Shown: positions 1 to 13,344, counted from the first letter of the stretch. The stretch is DNA of 64,000 nucleotides from Apus apus (GCF_020740795.1 NC_067285.1:109083652-109147651); one strand, 5' to 3'. Numbers and translations: made by a program. Notes: generated by a model from the letters alone, not told the origin.

Positions 1-244
1 CCAACACTGTAGTTTTGGTCATCCTGTTTACGTAGAGTATCTGCTGTAACCTTTGTCATGTCTCTGAAGTGGGGACCTAAAGAGAAGAGTTGTTCAATGG
101 GAAGTGTGTACACACCACAGACCACACTCTTTTTGTGCCACTTTTTATCAGTTAAGCAAACTTTCAAGTCACCTTGCCTACATTTTTTAGATAAGCTACT
201 CTGCAGACCAACTTAAGTTACGTACATTAGGATTGTTTAGTCAT

Positions 245-1740
245 TCAGCTTAGAATGGACCTCAGGAGGTCTCTTCTCCCACCTCCTTCTCAAAGCAGGG
301 TCAGCTCAGAGGTCAGACCAGGTTGCTCAAGATGTTATCCAGTAAGGACTTGAAAATCTGCAAGGATGGAGTTTGCACAGCCTCCCTGGGTAAGCTGCTC
401 CACTGTTTGGCTGTTATCACAGTAAGAAAGTTTTTTCCTTAAGCCTGGTCAGAACTTCTCATGTTTCAGCTGATGCCTGTTGTCTCTTCATCCTCCCACC
501 ATGGACCCCAGTGAGGAGCCTGGCTCTATCCGCTCAGAGATCTCCTCACAGGTACTGGTTGGCTGCTGTCAGACCTCCTATGAATCTTTTCTCCAGGCTG
601 GACAAGTTTCCTGTTTCCTCAGTCTCTCCTCACGGGGCATGTGCTTTAGCCCTCAACCATGTTGGTAGCCCTTCCAGATCTCCAAAGTGCTATGTTGAGG
701 GGTGCAATTGATCCACTGCCTGTGATCCTGTTAATATTGCCCAGGATGCTTTTTGGCCTTCTTTGCTTCCAGGTCACACTGCTGGCTCATGTGCAACCTG
801 TTGGCTACCAAGACCCCAGGTCCTTCTCAGAAGAGCTGCTCCCCACCCAGTCATTCCCCAACCTGTGCCATTGCCAGGAGTTCTTCTTTCCACAGTCCAG
901 GGCTTTACATGTGTCCTTGCTGAATTTCATACAGTTTCTGTCACCCCATTCCTCCAGCCTGTGTAGATCCTTCTAGATGGCAGCCCTGCCCACAAGTATA
1001 TGGACTGGTGTCCCCTGCAGGCTGGATGAGAGTGCACCCTGTCACATGTTCCAGATCATGGATAAAGATGTTAAACAGGACAGGTCCCAGGATAGACCCC
1101 TGCAGTTCTGCACTTCTTAGCAGCTTCCAGAAGGAGCCCATCCCATTAACTCCTCTGAGCTTGATCATCCAACCAGGTGTTTACCCATCCCATTGCCCAC
1201 CCCTCCAGACCATAACATCCTAACTTGGATACAAGAATATTGTTGGAGATAATGTTGAAAGCTTACTAAAGTCAAAGTAGGTGACATATACTGCTCTCCC
1301 CTCATCCACAAATCCAGTCATTTTATCACTGGAAGGAATCATGTTCATCAGGCATGATTTACACTTGTTAAATCCAAGCTTCTTCCATGTCATTTTCTCA
1401 TTCAGGTGCCCAGAAATGTGCCCAGAAAAGTGCTCCAGGAGGGCATGCTCCACAATTTTCCCAGGGTCCAAATTGAGACTGTCTCACCTGTTTTCTGCAG
1501 GTTGAACTTTTGGCCTTTTTTGAAAATGTGTCTTGAATTTGCCCTTTTCCAGTTTTGGGATCTGCCACCAATCTCCATGACCTTTCAAAGATCACAGAGA
1601 GTGGCCTTGCGAGGACATCAACCAGTTCTCAGCTCTATGGATGCAGCCTGTCAGGTCCCATGGACTTGTATGGGTCAAGTTATCTCAAGCAATCCCTTGA
1701 CCTGACCTCCATGTGTAAGTTGCCCCATGCATACATTTAA
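245..1740 (-). mobile_element. Old, degraded CR1 LINE fragment
   Basis: The minus strand encodes decayed CR1 reverse transcriptase. Recognisable pieces are a GFNKCKSCLMN / YFDFSKLST stretch (minus ORF at 1220-1471) and [17 protein letters not shown] (941-1168), followed towards 245 by the usual 3' part of ORF2. The copy has many stops and indels and looks older than the other copies here. Ends are approximate. Confidence 0.8.
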
Positions 1741-1815
1741 ATGAGATACATTTGTATTTTACAGCTAAGTCATGACAAGCCTGTGTTTGCTCATGCCCGT
1801 GCTTGGCCACACAAA

Positions 1816-2245
1816 ATTATAGAATTACAGAATCCTAGAATGGTTTGGGTTAGAAAGGACCTTAAAGATCATAAAGATCCAACTCCCTTGCATGGGCAGG
1901 GACACCTCCCACTAGACCAGGTTGCTCAGAGCCCCATCCAGCCTGCCCTTGAACACTTCCAGGGATGGGGCTTCCACACCTTCTCTGGGCAACCTGTGTC
2001 AGTGTCTCACCACCCTCATAGTGAAGAATTTCCTCCTGATGTCTAATCTAACTCTCCCCAGTTTTGATCCATTACCCCTTGTCCTCTCACAACAAGCCCT
2101 TGTAAAAAGCCCTTCCCCAGCTTTCCTGTAGCCCCTTCAGATGCTGGAAGGTGCTCTAAAGTCTCCCCAGAGCCTTCTCAAGCTGAACAGCCCCAACTCT
2201 CTCAGCCTGTCTTCATAGGCAACATGCTCAAAATACAGCCCATTT
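1816..2245 (-). mobile_element. CR1 LINE 3' fragment
   Basis: Begins with the CR1 3' terminus on the plus strand (agaattacagaatcctagaa) and continues through the conserved tail (ccactagaccaggttgctca) into the end of the RT ORF. It abuts the older CR1 at 245-1740 in the same orientation. Confidence 0.88.
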
Positions 2246-2887
2246 GGAGTGCCACCTTAGCAAATCAGAACTAGTCACTTCACTGATTCAGCCCTCTGTG
2301 AAGTAATAAAAAAGGACCATGCTGTTCAGAAAACCCCCACTTCACAGCAGTTTTGCTTGAAGTAAACCAGATATGCAGTGATTAAAAAGTGAAAATGAAG
2401 AGGCTAGTGAGACGATGACGGAAAGAATTGCAGCCTCCAAGAGCACCTCTGGTACGGGGTTATATTCAAGGCAACCCAGAGAGCCACGGTGAAAAGTATT
2501 TATTAGTGTGAGCAGCAGGATGGCAACTTGTTGTGAAAGAGGCTAGGCTGCTGCAGACGTAGCAAAGAGATGAAATAGAGGATTGCAGTGGTGCTACAGC
2601 TGCCAGGGACAAACTCCACCAGGCTGATGTAGAAGATGTAAAGCTGTTGTAGAAGGGGAAGGTGCTTATTAGCTCTGCTCCATGGTTGAGAAGGCCTCTT
2701 CTTCAGGTGGTGGGAAGATCTAGGAAACTGAGGAGATGTGCAAGCTGTTGTTTGCTTTGGTGCATGCTTTCCCAAAACTGTTTGTACCTAATACAGAGTC
2801 AGAGTTAACTCTCTGCGCATAATATGTGTGACTTTGAACTGGGCAGCAGGGCTACAACTGCTGAGTTGCAGGATGAGTCCCAGGGAG

Positions 2888-2955
2888 ACCACAGAGTCAT
2901 AGAATTGTTTTGATTGAAAAAGATCATTGAGTCCAACCATTAACCTGACTAACCA
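2888..2955 (-). mobile_element. CR1 3' terminal fragment
   Basis: Short match to the CR1 terminal consensus: gagtcatagaattgttttga, then gatcattgagtccaaccatt. Only the last 60-70 bases of the element remain. Confidence 0.65.
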
Positions 2956-5900
2956 ATGCCTTGAAATCCAAGTTTATGGCTTTGCTTTGGGAGGAGGGGG
3001 ATTTTTGCTTACAAGAGACATTGAAGAGTGACCATTGACCTCCAGCCAACTCAACACTCCCGAACACTTCTGTTTCTATTGCCATGTGCTGAATTTTCTT
3101 TGCTTTCTGTGAGCCCAGAGGAGTAATGAGGAGGAGGAAATAATTGATTTAGAGTTGCCTGACAGATGCAAGAGCAATTACCAGAACCCATCAAGGCTTT
3201 TCTCAGCTGTAGAAAGCACGAAGAGCATATTTTGACAACGTGCCGTGGGCAGACAAGGTCCTGCTTTGTGTTACGTTGTGAATAAATAGTGCCTGGCCGT
3301 GTCAAGAGTTTATGCAGAGTTTTCAGGATCTGCTGAAGATCTGTCATTTAAGAGTTACTTTTACTTCTCTGAACTGCATAACAAATTAAGTAAATCCTGC
3401 TCTCCTCAGCACACAGTTCTACTGTGCCATAATAGGAATCAGAGCAGGACAAAACAATTAAAAGGCTTGAAAAAGAACAGGCACGATGGAGGCCACATGA
3501 GGGACAGATCAAAACAGTCCTGTTTTCATCCCATGGGGATGTGAGGCTGCTTGCTGGTGCCGGAAGGGGAAGGGGACAAGCTCTGAGAGCAGGAGGTTAT
3601 CCAGGCTGCACTGGGCGGTTTTGACACATCTCATTTACTGCACATAGAAATCCCCCCAGCTGGTCCCTCCTCTCCAGAAAGTTTACCCCAGCAAATGTCT
3701 CTGTTCCCCTACCCCGTGCTAAACCCAGCAGGGCAGCATGGTCAGGGACCCACCATGCATCATGTCTGTGGCCATCTGTCCATCATCATGTGGTCACCTG
3801 TGTAGCACACGCATGACCAGAGCATCTTCTGAGCAGGTTCGAATCATCTCCTTCTTTCTTCCTTTTCCCCCATTGTCAAGATCAGGTTTTCTTATGAGGA
3901 GTACTCATCAGAAGCAGCCCACTCTGAGTCATTGTTAAATCAGGTTGTTTCAGTTCAACAGCTCACAGAAAAAGAGCTTCCTTACACTTTTTCTTTGTAA
4001 ATCTGGATAGATGTTACAACAGGGGCCAGTGGGTGCCCTAATAATCCAGAGGCAGGAGGCAGGCATTTAGAGGTCGGGGCCCAGCAGTGCTTCTACGACC
4101 CCCTCTTCAGAGGGTGAACTCACCTGCCAGCCTCTCCACTGCAGTAAGACCACCAGCACTTGCAGCACGTGGGAGATGTCTTATCTTGACAGCAGAAATC
4201 AAACTGCTCTTCCTCAAAATGTACCAATGTTACATCACACTCACTCATTAATGTCATTGAAGTTGTGCCAGGGAACAAAAGTGATGCCTGAGCCAAGATA
4301 AACCAACACTGAAAACAGAGAAGAGCAGTATTTGCCAGCCAGGCTGGTGAGCCAGTTCAGAACTAAGTGCCCTGAGCCTACCCATGCCAGCTCTACCCGT
4401 CCCACTGTTGCCAGATGACTTGCTTAAGATGTGGCATTTCAGGTTGAGAGACAGAAATAATCTGGTTTTGACATTGTTAGAGATTTCTAGACAATTCTTC
4501 CTGCAAAAGCACGTAACTTGAAAATTCAGTTGCAGAGTTGGTTGGAGGCATTTTGGACCCTCTCCATGCTTTGGATGCTCAGCGTGTTGTGCCATGTCTT
4601 TTAATTTGACTTAAATTTGCATTGTCTATTCTTTCTATTTTTGTTTCTATTTCTGTTGGAAAAGAGTACCCTAAGAAACCAAACCATCTTTGGGAAGGCA
4701 TGTTGGTTTCATCTTGGAACAATCTTCTTCTGCTGAAAGGTTTGCTCCTGGGACACAGTGGCTGAAGCCTGTGAGCTCCTGGCTGTTCAGATGCTGCCTT
4801 AGTAAGCAGGAGTATAAATACAGCTCTGCAGCCAGGGCAAGAGGAAACACTGCTGGCCTAGTCTTTGCTTTCAAGAAAAGTGTTGAATCAGAAACCACAG
4901 GAATAATTTGTGGGAAGGATGCTGTGTTTTAAAACACAATAAGAAACATATATATTTATTTTTGTTAATGTTCCTTGTTATCAAAAAAACTATCATTCAC
5001 CTTGCTTGGATATTATACTTATTTTTAAGCCTTGCATAGTAACATATGTGATCTCCATGAGCTGACAACTCCAGGACACTTGTCCCACAGGAGCATGGTG
5101 AATACTCAGGAGGAACTGTTGTAGTCTGGGAGTGTGTGAACATGACAGAAGTCCTCATGGTGGGAACCCCACCGAAAGGCTGCCTTGCTTTGCTGAGAGC
5201 CTTCTGGTCTCGGAAATTTCCATCCTTCTGGCAGTGCCCACAGTGCTCCTTTCCCCTGGCAAGCTGAGCAGAGACAGGACATTTCCTTCTGTAGGGAGCA
5301 ACCCAAGGTTAACCCGAGCATTTTTATTTTTAGCTGAAGCTTGAACTGGCCGGGAATCTGTGCGCTGGGAACGCTCACAGGAAGAGAGATCTTTCCAAAA
5401 CCTGTGGGAAACATTAAGGTGGAAGAGAGACTGGTGGCTTGAATGCCCCTTTACAGACTTTTCTCTCCCCTCTGACCAGAGACCGAGTGAATGCTTTTTA
5501 TAGTGAATAATTTTAGAAATACTTCCCTTTTTAGGCCCGGGGCAGCACTCAGAAACCCAGGCAGAGCAGGCGGTGCCGGAGCCAAGGCAGCATCCCCGTG
5601 CTCCTGGTGCCGGAGCGGCTGGATGCTGCTGTGGTTCTTCCTCTGCAAGTGGTTTCAGTTCACTTGTCAGGAGCTTTTCTGGCGCCTCTGAAACACGCAA
5701 GAGGCAGCAAGCTTTGGGGATGGCAGTCTGGCCTTTGGTGTTGTAATCCCTTATAAAGATTATAACTGCTTTAATTAGGGGTATGAACTTTTCTGTTTGC
5801 TTGGGGTTGTTTTTTTTCAGAGGCATCCTACCAGGAAAAGCCACAAATATTCTAGTATAAGCATGCTCGTACCATTGTAGTTTATTTCCCTCCTCAAATG

Positions 5901-7171
5901 GAAATGCACTTATATCACTATGAAATACTTGTTGCTTTGAAGTTTACTAGTTTAAAAGCATTAGAGAGAAAACAACACATTAACAAGCACGAGACTGCAG
6001 CATTTGCATGTAATCCTAACTGTCTGTTCCATAAGGAACAACAAGCACAAAGGACATTTACCACCCCTGTGGCTGCAGGGATCAAGCCCAGTCTTTGAAC
6101 TTGAGTAGTGAAAAGGTGTTTTCTGTGACTTTTTTATTTTGGCTGAAAGGTTGATGGGGACAACTCTCCCAGAGCATTTGCTGGACTATCTTCTCCCAGA
6201 GGTAACTGCACTTCCTGTGGTTATGTTGACAAATCTTTCTGCCATAGCCTGTACTGAAAAGCCCTTATAAAATTCATTGCAAATGTACCTCCCCCACCCC
6301 CCGGATTTTAGGAGGCGTTTGATGGAGTCGTGGATGATTGTGGAGCTCTTACTTACAGCCTGGGGTCTCCTCATGCTGCTGCAAGCCTTGCTGTGTGGAG
6401 GGAGGTGAACCCTACCTTGAACGTGCCTATTTTTCTTGGCTGCTGCTAAAAGAAGCCCGGAGAGTCTGGCTCAAATATCCACATCTCTGTGGGAGGCCTG
6501 GAGGTTGGGTCAGATGAACCTCAGGGGAAAACCAGCATCAAATTTCAGATAAACAACGTCAGGCAAGCAGGTACACAGACCTTGCCTCAAGCAAGGTTGA
6601 ACAGTATTAAAATGCTAGAGTGGAAAAGAAAACAAAAAGCTCATTTAATTAGGCATTACAGCCCCTGATGGATAGTAACAGGGATCTCCAGAACTGGAAA
6701 CCAAAGCAGTGTGGTATCTCAGGTGGCTCACACATGACTGTGGCTGAGTCACCTAGCTGCAGCTTTTCTTTGGCAGCAGCAGCAAGCAGAGCTATAAAAA
6801 TTAATCTGGGTTCTGAAGGAGTAGACTGTAAGGAAACCACACAGAAGAGCCATAGAATATGGCTATTTAAATCAAATTAGAGTTATAAATGTCACTGATA
6901 ATGGAATTATATTCTATGGTAATAATATTCCTATCTATATTCTTCCAGTCACCCTGTGTTGGGGACGGTGTTTTATTGCTTCTCATGAAAGGTAAGAAGA
7001 TAAGGCAGATAAATATTTTGGAAAACGAGGTCTTTGGCTTTTTTTTTTAAACCAATATGACTAACATTTTATTAGTGGTAAGAAAACAGAGCTGAGTTTA
7101 CTTGCCCCAACCACCTTCACTTATTATTATTTTAAAAAGTGGGCTTTTAATACATCAGAAAAGCTTTTAAA
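2956..7171. other. Intergenic DNA, no gene supported
   Basis: No recognisable gene. The longest frame (minus 5155-5844, 229 codons) has no family resemblance and unremarkable coding character. The interval 2246-2887 before the CR1 tail is likewise empty. Confidence 0.6.
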
Positions 7172-8092
7172 AAGTGGCATTGAGATCACCCTCAGCAAGT
7201 TTGCTGATGACACCAAGCTGGGTGGTGCTGTCAATATGCCAGTGGGATGGGATGCCATCCAGAGGGAGCTGGACAAGCTAGAGAAGTGGGCCCAGGTGAA
7301 CCTCATGAGGTTCAACAAGGCCAAGTGCAGGGTCCTGCACCTGGGCCGAGGTAACCCAAGATATGAATTCAGGCTGGTGGAGGTCACACTTGAGAACAGT
7401 CCTGTGGAAAAGGACCTGGGGGTTGCAGTGGATCAAAAGCTGGACATGAGGCACCAATGTGCAGTTGCAGCCCAGAAGGCCAACTGCATCCTGGGCTGTA
7501 TCAAAAGAAGTGTGGCCAGCAGATCAAGAGAGGTGATTCTGCCCCTCTGCTCTGCCCTGGTGAGACCTCGCCTAGAACACTGTGTCCAGCTCTGGTGCCC
7601 CCAGGACAAGAAAGATGTGGACCTGTTGGAACGTGTCCAGAGAAGGGCCATGAAAATGATCTGAGGGCTGGAGCACCTCTCTTATGAGGACAGGCTGAGG
7701 GAGTTGAGGTTGTTCAGCCTGGAGAAGAGAAGGCTCCAGAGGGACCTTATAGAGACCTTCCAACACCTGAAAGGGGCCCATAAGAAGGCTGGGAAGAGCT
7801 GCTCACCAGGGCATGTAACAATAGGACAAGGGGTAATGATTTCAAGCCAGAAAAGGGCAGATTGAGGTTGGACACTAGGAAAAATTCTTTAATATGAGGG
7901 TGGCGGATCACTGGAATGGGCTGCCTAGAGAGGTGGTGGGGACCCCATCCCTGGAGACATTCAAGGTCAGGCTTGATGGGGCTCTGAGCAATCTCTTCTA
8001 GTGTGAGATGTCCCTGCTTGTGGTAGGGGGGTTGGACTAGATGACCTTTAGAGGCCCCTTCCAACCAAAGACATTCTGTGATTCTATGATTA
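7172..8092 (+). mobile_element. CR1 LINE, about 0.9 kb 5'-truncated copy
   Basis: Plus-sense copy. The open frame at 7236-7664 reads as CR1 RT C-terminus ([20 protein letters not shown], then [13 protein letters not shown] and [11 protein letters not shown], then [20 protein letters not shown]). It runs on to the canonical end near 8090 (attctgtgattctatgatt). It is 5'-truncated upstream of the FADDTKL motif: only the sequence for [10 protein letters not shown] is retained at the start. Confidence 0.93.
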
Positions 8093-9954
8093 ACTTAGGC
8101 ATGCTTAGGTATTCTCATCTTTAGAAATTATATGGTTTGACATTTGTCGTGTGTGGAGATGAAGGTGGGATGACAAGGTTTTGGCCTGGAAACCCTAGAA
8201 CACTCAGGCCTTGAGAGCTTCTCAGCATCAGCTTTATAAACCCCCATGTACAGCAGATACAGGCTGGGTAATGAGGGCTTTTTAGCACCTTAGAGCAGTA
8301 ACTTCATTTTCTTTATAACCACAATTGACTAAAATTTGTTTTACATTAAATCTGCTTTTCATTGGACAAAGGTCATCTTAAAAACAACAAAAAACACGTA
8401 TCCATTTTAAGCCCCTTTTTTTCATCAGTAACACACTAAAAAGGGTGTTCACCTGTCCTTTTAGGTGACATTTCTCCAGCCATCCTGTAGCAAACTGCAG
8501 TAGAACCAGTGCCTCACTCCTCCAGCTGTCTCCTGGCAATAACACTGCCAAAACTGGCACTGAGGCCAGTATGACAACTAATACCAATGATCATTTCATT
8601 TTTTTCACTTGCTTTTAGCTGGTGCTCTCTGTACAGCTGCCCAGATCCTTCTCTATTCCCCATTTTGAGGGCATGTGAGACATTGCATCCCTAGGGACAG
8701 CGAGGCTCCTGGTGAAATGCAGTTGGCTTTTTTTGCCCTGCAACAGTTATCGTGGTTTCTATGACAATACTACTAAAAATAATTCAAGAAGCAGCCTTAT
8801 CTTTTATCTTGCAGGAAAGAGTTCACTTTGTTCAAACCTGCCACGTAGGGTACATGCAGTTTTCTGATGGTTAATTTTTGGCTTGCATGCAGCTACTTTG
8901 TAGGTCCCTGGCAGCTCTGGAAGAATGTGTGTAGAGATCTCACTGCACAACCGCGACAAGAAACCTCACCTTCCTGATTTACTTCTTCATCACAGTTTGG
9001 CAGCAGCCCTCTGGTTTCACTGCCATGTTCATGTCTTCTATATTAATCACGTTGCTTCCCAGCCTGCACAGTGTGACTGGCTCTGCTCTGCACAGACCAC
9101 CGTGCAAGCCTGGCCCCAGCTCCAGTAGCTTTCTGGATGTGCCTTCTGTTGGCCTTCAGCCTGTGTTAACGTGTCCTGCCACAGAATGGATGCAGAATGT
9201 AGGTCAGGCAGGAAGTGTTTACTTTCTCCTTCCATGCTTTGGCTGTAGACCAGGTGCATTGAGCAGCCCGTCTTGCAGCCACAGCTTTGCTCCTTAAATC
9301 CCCTTCCCCAGGGTGCATTTCTGGAACTACCACAGAAGCAGAGTGACTTGCTGTCATCACCTCCTCCCTAGTTCATTTTGTTCATGAACAAGAATGACAC
9401 TCCACCAGAACCTGTTTTCTCTATACTAGGAACTCATTCAACTGACCTTGTAGTGCCTTGGCACTGCTTCTGATAGCAGAGCAGAACAATGCTCATCCTT
9501 ATCTCCCCAGCAGTGCCACAGTTTGTAAAAGCCACTGCTGACAATCAACATCCCTTAACACTGTCCCCCAAATTGCCTTCTTCCCACCTGGTGGCTATCC
9601 CCTTCACAAGGATGAGAGCTAGGACAGGAGGAGACTGGAAGTGGTGCTTTGATGGACCAGTTGGAAGAAAATTCAGTCCATCGAAGGAACCAGGAGGCAA
9701 TAAGTGATGGAGTTGCCACTTTCAGAGAGGTGGAGTGACACAGCAAGGATTTCTTCATCCTTTCAGCTTGATCTTCCAAAACTCAGATCCGTCCCTCAAA
9801 AAATGTATTCTAATTGACAAGGCCTTAGCAGTCTGGAGACTGAAACTGAGGAAGGAGAGGATTCTAAATCAGTTGATGGAGCAGGTACCTCTCAAACAGA
9901 TAAAAAATCAGACCACTCTCAAGCAGAGAGAACAGCAAGCCCTCCTCAATCAGA
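8093..9954. other. Intergenic DNA, no gene supported
   Basis: Between a CR1 copy and the solo LTR. Only short frames; no motif or repeat recognised. Confidence 0.6.
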
Positions 9955-10004
9955 TGACAACAATTTATTGGTGCCCAACATGGGGTGCCAATAAATTGTT
10001 GTCA
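9955..10004. repeat. Inverted repeat at the LTR/primer-site junction
   Basis: Arms of about 22 bases: tgacaacaatttattggtgc on the left, and its near-exact reverse complement from ggggtgccaataaattgttg on the right, differing by a two-base swap. The centre is caacat, within the primer-site-like text. Confidence 0.85.
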
Positions 10005-10705
10005 CCATTTGACTCAGGTCTGACAACAATGCTCTCGATCCCCTCCCCCTCCCACCCAGGTAGGGAAGGAGAGAGAGAAAAAGAGAGAGAGAGTTGGCTG
10101 GATTGAAAACTAAACTACACAGCTTTAATTAAACTCTAATGACATAAGAAAATATATACAATTATATACAGATATGTTCAGGTATGTGCAAAAGCCTCTC
10201 ACCTCCCTGCACCCGCAGCAACTCCCACCACACTCCCCCTCAGCTGGAGCAGTCCTGAGAAATCCCGGAGCTGCTGCTGGAGAAAGCAGAGAGTGATGAG
10301 GGTCAGGAGAGCTCGAGCCTGGGGGTTGATGGTGCTGGATGGACGGAGTCCTTCCCAGACACCGGCCGTGGGCAGGGGAGAAGGGAAGAAGGAGCAGGAA
10401 GGAAGCTGTCTTCTGTGATCTCTGACCTTCCTCTGAGCTTACGTGGATACATGGGATGGAATATCTCTGGCCAGTTTTGCTGTCTGTCTAACTCAGCCTC
10501 TTACAGGGGGGTCACAGATCTCCCCGTAGTGTCTGAGCCGGCAGAGTGAAGGTGCCACCTTGAAGCCCCAGCAGTTAGAAAAACATTCCTCTCTTATCAG
10601 CCTTAGTTAGAACACACTGTGACTAATTAAAAGAAAGCTTGCTGAAGGAAAAAAAAACCCATCAGTGAAAGGAAAATTGGCTTCATCCTGGCTCAAACCA
10701 GGACA
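9997..10705 (-). mobile_element. Solo LTR of an avian class II-type endogenous retrovirus (fossil)
   Basis: Read on the minus strand it starts TGTCCTGGTTTGAGCCAGGA at 10705, a start shared by many avian class II LTRs, and ends TGACAACA at 9997 (about 709 bp). It contains TATA- and AATTAAA-like elements near 10130 and CT-rich sequence. A primer-site-like TTGGCACCCCATGTTGGGC follows at about 9991-9973. No gag, pol or env sequence was seen on either side, so it reads as a solo LTR, presumably left by LTR-LTR recombination. Target-site repeats could not be fixed. Confidence 0.75.
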
Positions 10706-12150
10706 CTTACCCATCCAGCTCGCTCACTGCCATGCACAGATAATTTTGTCTTTATTGATTATCTTTAACAACAGCAATTACTAGTCAGGGATGGCAACAC
10801 TGTTTATAATGATTTAAAAAGCTGACATACCTTCCCAGGCAGGGAAAAAAGCAAAACCCTCATTAAAGTGCTCTTTAGCACTTCAGTGCTAAGGAAAAGG
10901 CAGCAGAAGAGCCAGTCAGTATGAGCTGAAGCTGGACTGATTCAGGTGGGAAGCTCAGAAGACATTTACAGCTGTAACCACGGGGAGTTTGCACCAATGT
11001 GTTCCCCATTCTTCTGAGGTCTTCAGATTGAGACAGATGTTGTCTGAAAGAGGTATTTTAATAAACCATCCAGCTCATGGGTTTCTGCTGTCCTCTTCCC
11101 CAGGGCTCAGTGGCTTCTCTCACACTACATGTCTTGTCATGCATCTATCACAAGCCATCACATCTTCACAATGAGACACTCATGTCAGATGGCTCAATTC
11201 AAGGCCACTTGTGGTGTCCTCATGGGATGGGAGCTCATCAGATCACAAGCTGGGGCAGAAAACTCTGAGGTTCCTGTAGCAGATGACTTGAACACGAAGT
11301 AGTGGGTGCAGTATAGAGGGAACAAATTGAGATGTCATGGTTGGTGGTGGCCTGGCAGCCACTGGCACTTGTGACCATAATAGCTGGAGTTCCTGAATTG
11401 ATGAATTGTGTATTATGGGTGACATTGGCTGTGGTCTGGCTACATTACAACATGCACTAGATAGTATTTAATTAGTCTAAAATAATGCACACCTGCCCTA
11501 CAAGGGTACTTAACCTGTCTTAACTCTTTCTTAAATTGGTTTAGCTTTGCCTGCAAATGACTAAATTTTAGTGTAATTGATTTAAGGAAGGGTTAAATTG
11601 GGTTAAGTACCTCTCCATTATGTGCTCTTACTGCTTTAATTAGGTCAATTTAAAATCAATTTAGAAAACTTGCACCGGCTGGTTCAGCTAATGCAGCTCA
11701 GAATCTAGATATGGTGAAAGAACAAAATAATTCACTGAGATATCAATCATTTTTTATGGCCAGATTTCAGGTGATCTCTTTGACTTACATTTATGATTTT
11801 TGTTAAGCCTGGGCCTGCTGGAGCATTCATGTATGCTGGGGCTGAAGTTAAACCAGTTTGAAAACAACTCTTCCCATCGTGCTGCCTCAAGCCTGGCTGG
11901 GCTTGGTCTACTTGTTTCACTCTAGAGCTGTTGATACTTAGGATGGAGTCAGCAGCCTTAGGGTTAGCCTGGAACCCTCAAGGTAACCCACACCCAGCTG
12001 GTCTGCTCCAGGCCTGAGCTTTTACTCCACCAGGACATTTGTTGAAACAAAAACCTTCCTGCACTGTATGCATGTTTATTGCCAAAAACCTAATGGCACA
12101 GCTGCTGAAGGTCAGACCTGAAGCTGAAAGAATCCTCATGGCCTTAATAC
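10706..12150. other. Intergenic DNA, A/T-rich patch of unknown origin
   Basis: No gene seen. Positions 11460-11720 have recurring words such as ttaaattgg, gggttaag and caattta in both orientations, suggesting a decayed repeat that I cannot name. Confidence 0.5.
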
Positions 12151-12290
12151 ATAGAATCACAGAATCATAGAATATGCTGAGCTGGAAGGGACCCATCAGG
12201 ATCATTGAGTCCAACTCCTGTCCCTGTGTAGGGCAGCCCAAGAATCACACCATGTGCTTGAGAGCACATGATGTAGAGGTCAGTGCTTCC
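12151..12290 (-). mobile_element. CR1 3' fragment, second tail type
   Basis: Plus strand reads atagaatcacagaatcatag, then gagctggaagggacccatca and ggatcattgagtccaactcc. This tail type differs from the commoner one in the window and recurs at 37475-37567. Confidence 0.82.
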
Positions 12291-13344
12291 AGAATCGCTT
12301 TTGCATCTCCTCCCCAGCACTGCACTAGGTTGCTACTGGATCCAGAGGCAGGGAGGACCATCAGACAGCACTCACTCTAAATTCACCTCTCCACTGCCAG
12401 TGATAACCCAGTTGGAAGAATGGGAAGAATCACAGAAGTTCAGGAGAGATGGACTGAGAGACATCATTTGTTCCACCTCCTGCCTCAAGCCAGGACTGCC
12501 TATGGCAATGGCATTTCTGACACAAGGGCAACTGGCTAGAGCTAAACCTGCCAGGAAGAAGATGAAAGGATGGGGAAGAGAAGCTGTCAGGACCACAAGG
12601 GCTCAAACTCTGGGGCTCTTGTCCCCCAGCCCAGCAGTTTGGAAAAGGAAGTCAGGAAAAAAACAGGCTGCATGGAATTCTGGGGCAAGACAAAAACATG
12701 ATGGGCATTGAGGGGAGGGCTCAGAAAACCAGGAAAACTTCATAGCTGGCTACAAGAAGAGTCCATTACATGGTCCCATGTCCCAGAATCAGAAGAGGAG
12801 ACCAGGGCAGTGCATCACAGCATGGAGACATCCTGCTGCAAACTCCCCTTCCTTCAGAGAAAGAGGAGTGATTTGGGAAGAGAAACCTCTGAGCAAAGAT
12901 GCTCTTCTTTGCATTAAACGCTGCCCAAAACGTCAGCCAAAGTACTAAAAAAAAACAACAAAGAAAGCAAATATTGAAACAAGCCCCTATGGCCCTGAGC
13001 AGGTGAACCACACCAGTAGCAAGCAGCTGTAGAACAGTTCCTTCAAGCCAATCTGGTATCTCCTACCCCCAGGTTCAAACAGTCACATGCAGCAGGCTCA
13101 GGTGGAGGTGTTTGATCTGGCAATCCCAAAAAAGCACCTCAGCTGGGCCAGGACAAAAATCTCCATAGGCCACTGTAGCTGTCCAACAGCACCATTGAAA
13201 AAAAAAAAAAAGGCAGGCAGAGGGTGTGATCCTTTCCCTGGTTTTCTTTCTCAGATGCTGGCAAGAAGAAAACTGAGGATTTCTGGAACAGGGGCTGTAA
13301 CTACGCAGATGTGCCCTGGAGCTGCTGAGGACCCTCTTCTCTAT

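Noticed and set aside
5155-5844. Longest frame in the left flank, minus strand, 229 codons
   Set aside because: No recognisable domain or family, no CpG-rich start or supported splice context, and overlapping open frames on the other strand. Length alone is not enough.
7236-7664. 142-codon reverse-transcriptase-like frame as a host gene
   Set aside because: It is part of a truncated CR1 LINE with the canonical LINE terminus downstream.
10075-10095. GA-rich microsatellite as an independent feature
   Set aside because: It lies inside the solo LTR and is part of that element.
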